A DNA stretch of 64,000 nucleotides from contig NZ_CP156989.1 of the NCBI RefSeq assembly GCF_039880525.1, positions 1,364,001 through 1,428,000 of the forward strand, in the 5' to 3' direction. This document shows, in pieces, positions 27,741 through 37,320 of the stretch. The first letter of the stretch is position 1. The number at the start of each line of letters is the position of its first letter. The position numbers and the translations under genes are program-made. The notes beneath the pieces were generated by a model, which saw only the letters and a list, made by a program, of their open reading frames with translations, searched no databases and had not been told where the DNA came from. Origin of the DNA: Agrococcus sp. ProA11. Lineage in GTDB: Bacteria > Actinomycetota > Actinomycetes > Actinomycetales > Microbacteriaceae.

Positions 27741-28550
27741 TCAGGCGCCGTCGTCCTGCCGCGCGATCGGCTCGACGTGCGAAGGCTCCGGCCGCTTCGG
27801 CAGGATGGTGTCGCCGGACGACCTGCGGCGCAGCCGGCGCACCACCCACGGCCCGAAGTGCTCGCGCGCCCACTGCAGATCCTCGCGCCGCAGCTGGTAG
27901 CGCGTGAGGTCGGGCAGGGGCTCGGGCTCCATCGGTGACAGCGAATGCTGCACGCCGAGCGCGTCGAGCACCAGGATCGCGATCGCGTGGTGGCCGTAGG
28001 GGGAGAAGTGCAGCCGGTCGGGCGCCCACATCTGCGGCTGCTGCAGATGGCGCGCCGACCACATGTCCGCCATGACAGCGCCGTGCTTCGCCGCGACGCC
28101 GAAGAGGTTCGCGTTGTAGATGCCGACCTTGCCGCGGATCGACCGCAGCACCGGCGTCATGGCGATGTCGGGGCCGTTGAACAGCACGACCTCGGCCCCG
28201 GTGGCACGGAGCCTTCCGACGATGCCGTCCAGCCGTGCGGCAAGCGCATCGGGGTCGCCGCCGGGTCGGATGAGGTCGTTGCCGCCCGCGGAGATGGTCA
28301 CCAGATCGGGCTGCAGGGCGATGGCCGGCTCCAGCTGCTCAGCCTCGATCTGGCCGAGCAGCCGACCGCGGATCGCGAGGTTGCCGTACTCGAAGTCGGG
28401 ACGCGTGCGCGCGAGCTCCTCCGCGACGCGATCGGCCCAGCCGCGCACGCCGTTCGGCAGGCTCGGCTCATCGTCGCCCACGCCCTCGGTGAAGCTGTCG
28501 CCGAGCGCGACGTAGCGCGTGTAGGGGTGTTCCATGCCTGCGTGCTGCAT
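27741..28550 (-). CDS. SGNH/GDSL-family hydrolase
   Basis: Esterase or lipase-like serine hydrolase of 269 residues without a signal peptide, so probably cytosolic. Block I is YVALGDSFTEGVGDDEPS near residues 12-29 (catalytic Ser in GDSFTEG), block III is ISAGGNDLIRPG, and block V is DRLHFSPYGHHAI with the Asp/His pair. ATG 28550 is chosen because CAGGAT (28558-28563, minus strand) ends 7 bases upstream; a later ATG at 28535 is possible. The substrate is unknown. Confidence 0.86.
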   Translation of the reverse strand: MQHAGMEHPYTRYVALGDSFTEGVGDDEPSLPNGVRGWADRVAEELARTRPDFEYGNLAIRGRLLGQIEAEQLEPAIALQPDLVTISAGGNDLIRPGGDPDALAARLDGIVGRLRATGAEVVLFNGPDIAMTPVLRSIRGKVGIYNANLFGVAAKHGAVMADMWSARHLQQPQMWAPDRLHFSPYGHHAIAILVLDALGVQHSLSPMEPEPLPDLTRYQLRREDLQWAREHFGPWVVRRLRRRSSGDTILPKRPEPSHVEPIARQDDGA

Positions 28551-28621
28551 GCCATCCATCCTGCCCGACGTCACGCGTGCCGGCGCCGCCTCGTGTGGGC
28601 CCTGCGTGGGACGATGGACGC

Positions 28622-29866
28622 GTGAGCAAGCAGGACGGCTCGAACCGACTGGTCTCGGGGCCGGAGGTCGACGACGCGACCGCGACGATCATGCACGTCG
28701 ACCTCGATGCGTTTTTCGCGTCCGCGTCGCTGCTCGCGCGGCCCGATCTCATCGGCAGGCCGGTGGTGATCGGCCACGACTCGAACCGCTCCGTCGTCAC
28801 CGCTGCGACCTACGAGGCGCGCAAGTACGGGGTGCACTCGGCGATGCCGATGGCGCGAGCACTGCGGCTGTGCCCGAACGCGGTCATCCTGGAGCCCGAC
28901 TTCTCGCTCTACTCGCGGCTGTCGAAGCACGTCATGGGCATCCTCGACGAGACCTCGCCCGACGTCGAGCGGCTCGGCATCGACGAGGCGTTCGTCGGCA
29001 TCGCCGGGCTCCGCCGGCTCGCGGGCGGCGCGAACCGCATCGCGCCGGCGCTGCGCGCCCGCATCACCGCCGAGACCGGCCTCGTCGCCTCGATCGGCGC
29101 GGCGAGCACGAAGTACGTCGCGAAGCTGGCCTCCTCGCGCGCGAAGCCCGACGGGATGCTGGTCGTGCCGGACGAGCGCGTGATCGCCTTCCTGCATCCG
29201 CAGCCGGTCTCGGCGCTCTGGGGTGTGGGGCCGAAGCAGCAGGAGCGGCTGGCGCGCTACGGCCTGCACACGATCGCGGATGTCGCCAACACCTCGCAGG
29301 AGCGGCTGAGCGCCTGGTTCGGCGAGGCGACCGGCCACCATCTCGCCGACCTCGCCTGGGGCCGCGACCCGCGCGCCGTCACCGAGCGCGGCCAGGAGCA
29401 GTCGTTCGGCCACAACCACACGTTCTTCCGCGATGTCACCGAGCACGCCGAGCTGCAGGGGGAGATCCTGCGCCTCGCCACCGGGGTGGGTCGGCGCCTG
29501 CGCGACGCGAGCGTGCAGGCGCGCACCGTCACGCTGACCGTGCGCTTCCACGACTTCCGCACCATCACGCGCTCGCGCACACTCCCCGAGGCCACCGACG
29601 TCACGCGCGTGATCGTCGAGACCGCCTGGTCGCTGCTCGACGCGCTCGGCCCGCTGGCGCCCGTGCGCCTGCTGGGCGTGCGCGCGAGCTCGGTGCAGCA
29701 GGCCGGCGACCACGGCCTGCTGTGGGATGACACCGAGACCTGGGGGAGCGCGGAGCGGGCGATGGATGCCGTGCACGACCGCTTCGGCGCCGCCACCGTC
29801 GTGCCCGCCAGCATGCTGCGGCGCGAGCGCAAGCGCGACGACACCGGCCCGTCCGGCGGGGACTGA
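28622..29866 (+). CDS. dinB: DNA polymerase IV (Y-family)
   Basis: Translesion DNA polymerase. With GTG 28622 it has 414 residues. The metal-binding aspartate is in HVDLDAFFASASLLARPDL (about 25-43), the second acidic site is LGIDEAFVGI, and the little-finger region follows GRDPRAVTERGQEQSFGHN. The C-terminus lacks an obvious beta-clamp motif. No LexA box was noticed upstream. The layout GACGAT then 6 bases then GTG resembles a leaderless start but the box is poor. Confidence 0.93.
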   Translation: MSKQDGSNRLVSGPEVDDATATIMHVDLDAFFASASLLARPDLIGRPVVIGHDSNRSVVTAATYEARKYGVHSAMPMARALRLCPNAVILEPDFSLYSRLSKHVMGILDETSPDVERLGIDEAFVGIAGLRRLAGGANRIAPALRARITAETGLVASIGAASTKYVAKLASSRAKPDGMLVVPDERVIAFLHPQPVSALWGVGPKQQERLARYGLHTIADVANTSQERLSAWFGEATGHHLADLAWGRDPRAVTERGQEQSFGHNHTFFRDVTEHAELQGEILRLATGVGRRLRDASVQARTVTLTVRFHDFRTITRSRTLPEATDVTRVIVETAWSLLDALGPLAPVRLLGVRASSVQQAGDHGLLWDDTETWGSAERAMDAVHDRFGAATVVPASMLRRERKRDDTGPSGGD

Positions 29867-29905
29867 CCCGCCGCACGACACGCGGCCGACGGCTTGACCG
29901 CCAGG

Positions 29906-29917
29906 CTGTCTATACAG
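29906..29917. promoter_or_regulatory. Candidate HutC operator upstream of hutU
   Basis: CTGTCTATACAG, an almost perfect 12-bp palindrome about 60 bases before the hutU ATG; a related half-site, CATACAATC, follows at 29921-29929. GntR/HutC-family repressors bind sites of the form TGTATATACA, and the hutC gene is the third gene of this operon. Confidence 0.6.
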
Positions 29918-29978
29918 CACCATACAATCACCGCAAACGAGGCGGCGTCCGATCCCTTCGCTCGATGAGGAGCCACCG

Positions 29979-31688
29979 ATGACCCTTTCGTCCCCCGGCC
30001 ACGAGGCCCGACCGGTGCGTGCCGCGCGCGGCACCGAGCGCACCGCGAAGAGCTGGCAGACCGAGGCGCCGCTGCGCATGCTCATGAACAACCTCGACCC
30101 AGAGGTCGCCGAGCGCCCGGACGACCTGGTCGTCTACGGCGGCACCGGGCGCGCGGCTCGTAGCTGGGCGGCGTTCGACGCCATCGTCGACACGCTGCGC
30201 GACCTGGAGGACGACGAGACGCTGCTCGTGCAGTCGGGCAAGCCCGTCGGCGTGCTCCGCACGCACCGCTGGGCGCCGCGCGTGCTGCTGGCCAACTCGA
30301 ATCTGGTGGGCGACTGGGCGACCTGGCCCGAGTTCCGCCGCCTGGAGGCAGAGGGGCTCATGATGTACGGCCAGATGACGGCCGGCTCCTGGATCTACAT
30401 CGGTACGCAGGGCATCCTGCAGGGCACCTTCGAGACCTTCGCCGCGATCGCGAAGAAGCGCTTCGGCGGCACGCTCGCCGGCACCATCACGCTCACGGGC
30501 GGATGCGGCGGCATGGGCGGCGCGCAGCCGCTCGCCGTGACGCTCAACGACGGCGCATGCCTCATCGTCGACGTCGACGAGAGCCGCCTGCGACGCCGGG
30601 TCGGCAAGCGCTACCTCGACGAGGTCGCATCCGACCTGGACGACGCGCTGGCGAAGGTGCAGCTGGCCAAGGACGAGCGGCGCGGATGGTCGGTCGGCCT
30701 GGTGGGCAACGCGGCGGAGGTCTTCCCGGAGATCCTGCGGCGGCATCGGGCGGGGCAGATCACGATCGACGTGGTCACCGACCAGACGAGCGCCCACGAC
30801 CCGCTGTCGTACCTGCCGCTCGGGTGCTCGGTCGCCGACTGGCAGGAGCGAGCGGCCGCAGATCCGCAGGCGTTCACGCGCGACGCGCAAGCCTCCATGG
30901 CGACGCATGTCGAGGCGATGGTCGGCTTCCTCGACAGCGGCGCGGAGGTGTTCGACTACGGCAACTCCATCCGTGACGAGGCGCGCCACGGCGGCTTCGC
31001 GCGCGCGTTCGACTTCCCGGGCTTCGTGCCCGCCTACATCCGGCCGCTCTTCTGCGAGGGCCTCGGCCCGTTCCGCTGGGTGGCGCTCTCGGGCGACCCG
31101 GAGGACATTCGCGTCACCGATGAGGCGATCCTCGAGCTGTTCCCCGAGGATGCGCACCTGCACCGCTGGATCCGCGCCGCGCAGGAGCGGGTCGAGTTCG
31201 AGGGCCTGCCCGCCCGCATCTGCTGGCTCGGCTACGGCGAGCGGCATCGCGCGGCCCTGCGGTTCAACGAGCTGGTCGCCGAGGGCAAGCTCTCGGCGCC
31301 CATCGTCATCGGTCGCGATCACCTCGACTCCGGCTCGGTCGCCTCGCCCTACCGGGAGACCGAGGCGATGGCCGACGGCTCCGATGCGATCGCCGACTGG
31401 CCGCTGCTGAACGCGCTCACGGCGGCCTCCTCCGGCGCCACCTGGGTATCGATCCACCACGGCGGCGGCGTGGGCATCGGGCGCTCCATCCACACGGGGC
31501 AGGTCTCGGTCGCGGACGGCACCGAGCTCGCCGCCGAGAAGCTCTCCCGGCTGCTGCTCAACGACCCGGGCATGGGCGTCATCCGGCATGTCGACGCCGG
31601 GTATCGGCGGGCCGTGGACGTCGCGGGGGAGCGGGGCGTGCGCATCCCCATGGAGCCCGTGATCCGCGACGGCGGGGAGGAGCGATGA
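29979..31688 (+). CDS. hutU: Urocanate hydratase
   Basis: Second step of histidine breakdown: urocanate to imidazolone propionate, with tightly bound NAD. The 569 residues match the family. Seen: the NAD-binding glycine cluster [49 protein letters not shown] (near the active-site cysteine), and [25 protein letters not shown] precedes the ATG. First of hutU-hutG-hutC with ATGA overlaps. hutH and hutI are not in this window. Confidence 0.97.
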   Translation: MTLSSPGHEARPVRAARGTERTAKSWQTEAPLRMLMNNLDPEVAERPDDLVVYGGTGRAARSWAAFDAIVDTLRDLEDDETLLVQSGKPVGVLRTHRWAPRVLLANSNLVGDWATWPEFRRLEAEGLMMYGQMTAGSWIYIGTQGILQGTFETFAAIAKKRFGGTLAGTITLTGGCGGMGGAQPLAVTLNDGACLIVDVDESRLRRRVGKRYLDEVASDLDDALAKVQLAKDERRGWSVGLVGNAAEVFPEILRRHRAGQITIDVVTDQTSAHDPLSYLPLGCSVADWQERAAADPQAFTRDAQASMATHVEAMVGFLDSGAEVFDYGNSIRDEARHGGFARAFDFPGFVPAYIRPLFCEGLGPFRWVALSGDPEDIRVTDEAILELFPEDAHLHRWIRAAQERVEFEGLPARICWLGYGERHRAALRFNELVAEGKLSAPIVIGRDHLDSGSVASPYRETEAMADGSDAIADWPLLNALTAASSGATWVSIHHGGGVGIGRSIHTGQVSVADGTELAAEKLSRLLLNDPGMGVIRHVDAGYRRAVDVAGERGVRIPMEPVIRDGGEER

Positions 31689-32662
31689 CCGACGCCGCCT
31701 GGCTCGAGGCCGTGGATCTCGCACCGCCGACATGGTCGGGCCGGGACGACGGCCCGGAGCCCGAGCACGCCCGCTGGCACCATGCGGTGCGGGGCTACGC
31801 CGCGGATGCCGCCCCTGGCGTCGCGGTGATCGGCTTCGCGAGCGACGAGGGCGTGCGCCGGAACGCGGGCAGGCCCGGCCAGGTCGATGGCCCGGACGCG
31901 CTGCGCGCAGCCCTGGCGCCGCTCGCGCTCGAGCGGCCGCTCACGATCCACGACGCGGGCACGGTGGTCGCGGGCACCGCGCTCGAGGACGGGCAGGAGC
32001 GCCTCGGCCGCGCCATCGCGGGCCTCATCGATGCCGGCCAGCTGCCGATCGCCCTCGGCGGCGGCCACGAGATCGCCTACGGCAGCTACCTCGGCATCGC
32101 CGACACCGCTGCGCGAGCCGCTCGGCCCCGGCTGGGGGTGCTGAACCTGGATGCGCACTTCGATCTGCGCAGCGCACCCCGCGCCTCCTCCGGCACGCCC
32201 TTCCGGCAGCTGCTCGAGCGCGAGGAGGCGTTGGGCCGGAGCGTCGACTACGCGGTCATCGGCATCAGCGAGCCGTCGAACACGCGGGCGCTGTTCGACA
32301 CCGCCGCGCAGCACGGCGTGCGCTGGCTGCTCGACGACGAGAGCCGCACGCCCGCGGCCGTGGACGGCTTCCTCGACACCTTCCTGGACGGCATCGACCT
32401 GCTCCACCTGACGATCGACCTCGACGTGCTGCCCGCGTGGATCGCCCCGGGCGTCTCGGCGCCCGCCGCATCCGGTGTGCCGCTCGAGGTCGTGCAGCAC
32501 GTCTGCGACCGCGCGAGCGCGAGCGGCAAGCTCGCACTCGTGGATGTCGCGGAGCTCAACCCCGCCTTCGACATCGACGGTCGCACCGCGCGCGTGGCGG
32601 CCCGGCTCATCCACCGGATCGCGACCCGTCGCGCATCCCTGCCTGCGCCGGCGACGACATGA
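31685..32662 (+). CDS. hutG: Formimidoylglutamase (arginase family)
   Basis: Hydrolyses N-formimidoyl-glutamate to glutamate and formamide, the last step of the short hut pathway. The 325 residues show the two-manganese site of the ureohydrolase fold: [21 protein letters not shown] (DxHxD) and [11 protein letters not shown] (DxD). Arginase or agmatinase would look alike in motifs, but the position between hutU and hutC settles the role with good likelihood. It overlaps both neighbours by 4 bases. Confidence 0.92.
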   Translation: MTDAAWLEAVDLAPPTWSGRDDGPEPEHARWHHAVRGYAADAAPGVAVIGFASDEGVRRNAGRPGQVDGPDALRAALAPLALERPLTIHDAGTVVAGTALEDGQERLGRAIAGLIDAGQLPIALGGGHEIAYGSYLGIADTAARAARPRLGVLNLDAHFDLRSAPRASSGTPFRQLLEREEALGRSVDYAVIGISEPSNTRALFDTAAQHGVRWLLDDESRTPAAVDGFLDTFLDGIDLLHLTIDLDVLPAWIAPGVSAPAASGVPLEVVQHVCDRASASGKLALVDVAELNPAFDIDGRTARVAARLIHRIATRRASLPAPATT

Positions 32663-33414
32663 CCGCGCTCGACCCGGCGACGCTCTCGCGGGACTTCGCG
32701 GCCACGAGCGGCGATGGCACACCCGCCTACCTGCGGATCAAGCGGCTCATCGCTGCCCGCATCCGCACGGGCGCATGGGATGCGGGGGATCGCCTGCCGT
32801 CGGAGCACCAGCTCGTCGCTGCCTTGGGCGTCTCGCGCATGACCGTGCACCGCGCCCTGCGCGAGCTCGCCGAGAGCGGTGCGATCGTGCGCAGCTCCGG
32901 CGTCGGCAGCTTCGTCGCGCCCGCCAAGGCGGCGTCGCCGCTGTTCGAGGTGCGCAACATCGCCGACGAGGTGCAGCGGCGCGGGCATCGGCACCGCACG
33001 CGACTGGTCTCCCTCGCGGCCGAGGACGCCGACGAGCGCCCGTTCGCCGCCGACTCCGCCACCGATCGCGTCTACCGCTCGGTGATCGTGCACCTCGAGG
33101 ACGAGACGGCGATCCAGCTCGAGGATCGACTCGTCAACCCCGCGCTCGTGCCCGCCTACCTCGAGCAGGACTTCACGCGCGGCACGCCCAACGACTACCT
33201 CAGCCGCGTCGCGCCGCTCACACGTGCCGCACTCGTCGTCGAGGCCGTGCTGCCGACCGACGCCGAAGCGGCACTGCTCGGCGTCGACACCGCGGAGCCC
33301 TGCCTGCTGATCCGGCGCCGCACCTGGTCGGCCGACGGCCTCGTGAGCATCGTCCGGCTGCTGCAGCCGGGCACGCGCAGCCGCTTGGAGGGCGACTTCG
33401 AGGCGTCAGACTGA
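32659..33414 (+). CDS. hutC: GntR-family repressor HutC
   Basis: A 251-residue regulator with an N-terminal winged helix (PAYLRIKRLIAARIRTGAWD, then LPSEHQLVAALGVSRMTVHRAL, about residues 25-75) and a C-terminal UTRA ligand domain (ATDRVYRSVIVHLEDETAIQ, EDRLVNPALVPAYLEQDF). HutC proteins sense urocanate. Being the third gene of the hut operon with a palindrome upstream of hutU, it probably represses its own operon. Confidence 0.9.
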   Translation: MTALDPATLSRDFAATSGDGTPAYLRIKRLIAARIRTGAWDAGDRLPSEHQLVAALGVSRMTVHRALRELAESGAIVRSSGVGSFVAPAKAASPLFEVRNIADEVQRRGHRHRTRLVSLAAEDADERPFAADSATDRVYRSVIVHLEDETAIQLEDRLVNPALVPAYLEQDFTRGTPNDYLSRVAPLTRAALVVEAVLPTDAEAALLGVDTAEPCLLIRRRTWSADGLVSIVRLLQPGTRSRLEGDFEASD

Positions 33415-33416
33415 GG

Positions 33417-33656
33417 TCAGCGGCGGCCCAGCCAGCGCTCCAGCGGGATCGAGCCCTGCTGGTTCGGGGTGAGCACCCACACCACCAGGTAGAGCCCCCA
33501 GCCGAGCACCGGCAGCGCGAACAGCAGCAGCATCACCAGGCGCACGAGCCAGACGTTGAACCCGACCTTGGCCGCGATGCCTCCGCAGATGCCCGCGATG
33601 AGCCTGCTCGGACCGCGGCGGAAGCCGGCTGAGCGGATCGAGTTGAAGATCGACAT
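33417..33656 (-). CDS. PspC-domain small membrane protein
   Basis: A 79-residue protein with the PspC signature RLIAGICGGIAAKVGFNVWL (residues 19-38) and a hydrophobic helix VRLVMLLLFALPVLGWGLYL. PspC domains occur in envelope-stress sensors; this stand-alone form has no phage-shock partner nearby. TACGCT (33663-33668, minus strand) ends 6 bases before the ATG. It converges on hutC with 2 bases between stops. Confidence 0.88.
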   Translation of the reverse strand: MSIFNSIRSAGFRRGPSRLIAGICGGIAAKVGFNVWLVRLVMLLLFALPVLGWGLYLVVWVLTPNQQGSIPLERWLGRR

Positions 33657-33712
33657 GGCGCCAGCGTAGCCGCGCGGGCTGTGCGTCGCCCGGATCTTCC
33701 GCAGGAACGGGA

Positions 33713-33742
33713 AGAGGCCCGGAGCAGCTGCTCCGGGCCTCT
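33713..33742 (-). terminator. Terminator of tRNA-Leu
   Basis: A 30-base perfect palindrome, AGAGGCCCGGAGCAG followed by its complement, 8 bases beyond the tRNA 3' end; TCTTCC follows on the minus strand. Probably works for the tRNA transcript. Confidence 0.85.
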
Positions 33743-33749
33743 TTCACTG

Positions 33750-33835
33750 TGCGCGAGGGGGGACTTGAACCCCCACGCCCTAATACGGGCACTAGCACCT
33801 CAAGCTAGCGCGTCTGCCATTTCCGCCACCCGCGC
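33750..33835 (-). tRNA. tRNA-Leu (anticodon GAG)
   Basis: An 86-nt class II tRNA. Acceptor stem GCGCGGG/CTCGCGC with one G-T pair and discriminator A; anticodon stem CTAGC/GCTAG with loop TTGAGGT, giving GAG (plus-strand 33799-33801); a long variable arm; and the T loop GGGGGTTCAAGTCCCCC. CCA is not encoded. Reads CUC and CUU leucine codons. Housekeeping genes on both sides, no integrase. Confidence 0.97.
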
Positions 33836-33924
33836 AAGGTGTCGGACCACTTGGTGGACCAAGAGAAGACATTAGCACGACGCCGGAGCGCTCGAGGACC
33901 ACCGGCGGCCAGTAGCCTTGCCTG

Positions 33925-35217
33925 GTGACCGACCGACTGACTCGCACCGCGCTCATCGCCAGGGACCTCATCCGGATCGATACCCAGAACTGGGGCGGCG
34001 GTCGCTCGAACGGCGAAGCGGATGCCGCGGCATACGTCACCGAGGTGCTGGCGGCCATGGGCGTCGAGAGCCAGACCTTCGAGTCGGCACCCGGTCGCGC
34101 GAGCGTCATCGCCCGCATCGAGGGGGAGGACCCCTCGCTGCCGCTGCTGGTGGTGCACGGGCACCTCGACGTCGTGCCCGCCGACGCCACCGAGTGGAGC
34201 GTCGATCCGTTCGCGGGCGAGATCCGCGACGGACTGCTCTGGGGCCGGGGCGCGGTGGACATGAAGCAGATGGACGCCATGATCCTGGTCGCGCTCGAGC
34301 GCATCCTGGCCGCGGGTCGCAAGCCGCGGCGAGGACTCATCATCGCCTTCTTCGCCGACGAGGAGGCGGGCGGCCTGTACGGCTCGCAGTGGCTGGTGCG
34401 CAACCATCCCGAGCTCTTCGCCGGGGCGACGGAGGCGATCAGCGAGGTGGGCGGCTACTCGATCGACATCGATGGCAGGCGCGCCTACTTGCTGCAGACC
34501 GCCGAGAAGGCCCTGCAGTGGATCCTGCTGCGCGCCCGCGGCACCGCCGCCCACGGCTCGCAGCACATGCGCGACAACGCGGTCACGAAGCTCGCGCGCG
34601 CCGTCGCGGCGATCGGCGAGCACGAGTTCCCCGTGCAGATGACCGACACCACGCGCGGGCTCATCCGGGGCATCGGCGAGATCCTCGACATCGACGACGA
34701 CGACCCGGATGCGGTGGCGGAGCGCACCGGCACGGTCGCGCGCTTCCTGCGCTCGAGCCTGCGCCACACCGCGAACCCGACGATGCTCTCGGCCGGCTAC
34801 AAGCACAACGTCATCCCCTCGGTCGCCGAGGCTCGCATCGACGTGCGGCCGCTGCCCGGCCGCGAGGCGGAGGCCATCGACGCGCTCCGCGCCCTGGTCG
34901 GCGACGAGATCGAGGTCGAGCTCGTGCATGGCGACGTGGGGCTCGAGCATCCCTTCAGCGGCGCGCTGGTCGAGGCGATGACCTCGGCGATCGGTCGCCA
35001 CGACCCCGGCGCGCCGGTGCTGCCCTACATGCTCTCCGGCGGCACCGACAACAAGGCGCTCTCCGAGCTCGGCATCGCGGGCTACGGCTTCGCGCCGCTC
35101 AAGCTCACGCCCGACCTCGACTTCGCCGCGATGTTCCACGGCGTCGACGAGCGCGTGCCGCTCGAGGCGCTCGAGTTCGGCACGGACGTGCTCGAAGACC
35201 TCCTGCTGCACTACTGA
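33925..35217 (+). CDS. M20/M25/M40 family metallopeptidase
   Basis: Zinc-dependent amidohydrolase/dipeptidase of 430 residues. Metal-site motifs: VVHGHLDVVPAD near residue 75, GRGAVDMKQMDAMI (bridging Asp), FFADEEAGG (catalytic Glu pair), and the late YMLSGGTDNKAL. The substrate (dipeptide, acyl-amino acid or similar) is unknown. The start is GTG 33925, 6 bases after TAGCCT (33913-33918), a leaderless layout. It leads an apparent three-gene run with uppP (13 bases downstream) and mshC. Confidence 0.9.
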   Translation: MTDRLTRTALIARDLIRIDTQNWGGGRSNGEADAAAYVTEVLAAMGVESQTFESAPGRASVIARIEGEDPSLPLLVVHGHLDVVPADATEWSVDPFAGEIRDGLLWGRGAVDMKQMDAMILVALERILAAGRKPRRGLIIAFFADEEAGGLYGSQWLVRNHPELFAGATEAISEVGGYSIDIDGRRAYLLQTAEKALQWILLRARGTAAHGSQHMRDNAVTKLARAVAAIGEHEFPVQMTDTTRGLIRGIGEILDIDDDDPDAVAERTGTVARFLRSSLRHTANPTMLSAGYKHNVIPSVAEARIDVRPLPGREAEAIDALRALVGDEIEVELVHGDVGLEHPFSGALVEAMTSAIGRHDPGAPVLPYMLSGGTDNKALSELGIAGYGFAPLKLTPDLDFAAMFHGVDERVPLEALEFGTDVLEDLLLHY

Positions 35218-35230
35218 GGAACCCCGCCCC

Positions 35231-36064
35231 ATGGACTGGTTGATCGCGATCTTCCTCGGCGCGCTCCAAGGCGCGACCGAGTTCCTGCCCATCTCCTCCA
35301 GCGCCCACCTGCGCATCGCCGGGCTCTTCCTGCCCGGCGCCGAGGACCCCGGCGCGACCTTCACCGCGATCACCCAGATCGGCACCGAGCTCGCGGTCGT
35401 GATCTTCTTCTGGCGGGACATCACGCGCATCATCGGCAGGTGGTTCCAGCAGTTCTCCGGCACGGTCGATCGCAGCGACCCGGACGTCAAGATGGGCTGG
35501 CTCGTGATCATCGGCACGATCCCGATCGTGATCGCCGGCGTGCTGTTCCAGGACCTCATCCGCGACCAGCTGCGCAGCCTCTGGATCACCGCGACCGTGC
35601 TCATCGTCTTCGGCGTCATCCTCGGCGTCGCCGACATGCTCGGTCGGCGGGTCAAGACGCTCGCGACCACCACTTACCGCGACGGCCTGCTCATCGGCGT
35701 CGCGCAGGTGCTCGCGCTCATCCCCGGCGTCTCGCGCTCCGGCGCGACGGTGACGATGGGGCGCGCGCTCGGCTACGAGCGACCCGCCGCCGCCAAGTAC
35801 GCGTTCTTCCTCGCGGTGCCCGCGGTGTTCGGCTCCGGCTTCTACGAGGCCTTCCAGGCCTTCAGCGATCCCTCGACCGTCGGCCTGGGATGGGGCCCGA
35901 CCATCCTCGCGACGGTCGTGGCCTTCGCGGTCGGCATCGTGGTCATCAAGTGGCTGATGGATTGGATCTCGCGCCGCAGCTTCATGCCGTTCGTCGTCTA
36001 CCGCATCGTGCTCGGCAGCGTGCTGCTGCTCGCGCTGACCGCAGGCTGGATCGAGGCGCTGTGA
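35231..36064 (+). CDS. uppP: Undecaprenyl-diphosphatase
   Basis: Membrane enzyme recycling undecaprenyl diphosphate to the lipid carrier for peptidoglycan synthesis; it also lowers bacitracin sensitivity. The 277 residues contain both active-site blocks: GALQGATEFLPISSSAHLRI near 9-28 and IPGVSRSGATVTMGRALGY near 162-180. AGGAACC precedes the ATG. Its stop overlaps the mshC GTG (GTGA). Confidence 0.95.
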   Translation: MDWLIAIFLGALQGATEFLPISSSAHLRIAGLFLPGAEDPGATFTAITQIGTELAVVIFFWRDITRIIGRWFQQFSGTVDRSDPDVKMGWLVIIGTIPIVIAGVLFQDLIRDQLRSLWITATVLIVFGVILGVADMLGRRVKTLATTTYRDGLLIGVAQVLALIPGVSRSGATVTMGRALGYERPAAAKYAFFLAVPAVFGSGFYEAFQAFSDPSTVGLGWGPTILATVVAFAVGIVVIKWLMDWISRRSFMPFVVYRIVLGSVLLLALTAGWIEAL

Positions 36065-37320
36065 AGACCTGGCAGAGGGCCTCCGTGCCTTCGCTCGCCG
36101 CCCTCGGGCACGGCGAGGGCGAGTCGCCCAGCGTGCACGATGTGCGCACCGATCGCCGCGCGACGCTGCCGGCCGGGCGCAACGCGTCGATGTACACGTG
36201 CGGCATCACGCCGTATGACGCGACGCACCTGGGGCACGCCTTCACCTACCTCGCCTTCGACACCCTCACGCGCGTCTGGCTCGACGCGGGCATCGAGGTG
36301 CGCACCGCGATGAACTCGACCGATGTCGACGATCCGCTGCTCGAGCGGGCCGCGCGCGACGGCGAGGACTGGCGGGCACTGGCGGAGCGGCAGCAGCGGC
36401 TGTTCCGCGCCGACATGGCGGCCCTGCGCATCCTGCCGCCGGATGCCTGGGTCGCGGTCACCGAGCGCATCGAGCCGATCGCGGCCGCCGTGCAGCGCCT
36501 GCTCGACTCCGGCGACGCCTACCGACTCCCGGCGCCGGACGCCGACGGCGACGACGTGCTCTTCGACACCACCCGCAAGCGTCGCTTCCGCGTCGGCGAG
36601 GGCAGCCGCACCGATGCCGCGCGCATGCTCGAGCTCACCCGCGAGTTCGGCGGCGAGCCCGACCGCGAGGGCAAGCGCTCGCCGCTCGACCCGGTGCTGT
36701 GGCGCGCGGAGCGGCCGGGGGAGCCGGCCTGGGACGCACCCGTCGGGCGGGGCCGCCCCGGCTGGCACGTCGAGTGCACCGTGATCGCGATGGACGAGCT
36801 CGGATCGCCCTTCACGGTGGCTGCGGGCGGACGCGACCTGCGCTTCCCCCACCAGGAGATGCAGGGGCACCACGCCGTCGCGCTCGGCGCACCGCTGTTC
36901 AGCGAGGCACGCCTGAACGCCGGCCTGGTCGCCTATCAGGGCGAGAAGATGTCGAAGTCGCTCGGCAACCTCGTGCTGGTGTCGCGGCTGCTCGCCGACG
37001 GCGCACGACCCGCGGCGCTGCGGCTCGCGCTGCTGGACCACCACTGGCGCGACGACTGGGAGTGGTTCGAGGCCGACCTGGAGGCTGCCGAGCAGCGCCT
37101 CGACCGCTGGCTCGCGTGGTCGCAGCAGCCCGACGACGACCCGTCGCTCGCGGAATCGGTCGTCCCGTGGCTGCGGGTGACGCTGCAGGACGACCTGAAC
37201 ACGCCGGCTGCGCTGCAGGCGGTGGACGCGTTCATCCTGCGCGCGCCTGCGGACGAGGGCAGCCTGGCCGCGATCGACGCGCTGCTGGGGATCGACCTGC
37301 GCAGCGTGCAGCCCCGCTAG
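36061..37320 (+). CDS. mshC: Mycothiol ligase MshC
   Basis: Joins cysteine to glucosaminyl-inositol in mycothiol synthesis, the main thiol buffer of actinobacteria. A 419-residue relative of cysteinyl-tRNA synthetase: YTCGITPYDATHLGHAF with zinc ligand Cys47 and the HLGH signature (56-59), then the KMSKS loop at 296-300 in GEKMSKSLGN. It lacks the long anticodon-binding tail of CysS, which separates it from a synthetase. The start GTG 36061 overlaps the uppP stop. The uppP-mshC-PAC2 neighbourhood is conserved in actinobacteria. Confidence 0.94.
   Translation: MKTWQRASVPSLAALGHGEGESPSVHDVRTDRRATLPAGRNASMYTCGITPYDATHLGHAFTYLAFDTLTRVWLDAGIEVRTAMNSTDVDDPLLERAARDGEDWRALAERQQRLFRADMAALRILPPDAWVAVTERIEPIAAAVQRLLDSGDAYRLPAPDADGDDVLFDTTRKRRFRVGEGSRTDAARMLELTREFGGEPDREGKRSPLDPVLWRAERPGEPAWDAPVGRGRPGWHVECTVIAMDELGSPFTVAAGGRDLRFPHQEMQGHHAVALGAPLFSEARLNAGLVAYQGEKMSKSLGNLVLVSRLLADGARPAALRLALLDHHWRDDWEWFEADLEAAEQRLDRWLAWSQQPDDDPSLAESVVPWLRVTLQDDLNTPAALQAVDAFILRAPADEGSLAAIDALLGIDLRSVQPR

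Noticed and set aside
33750-33835. tRNA-Leu as an integration site for a mobile element
   Set aside because: Flanked on both sides by ordinary chromosomal genes, no integrase and no repeated tRNA 3' end was seen nearby.
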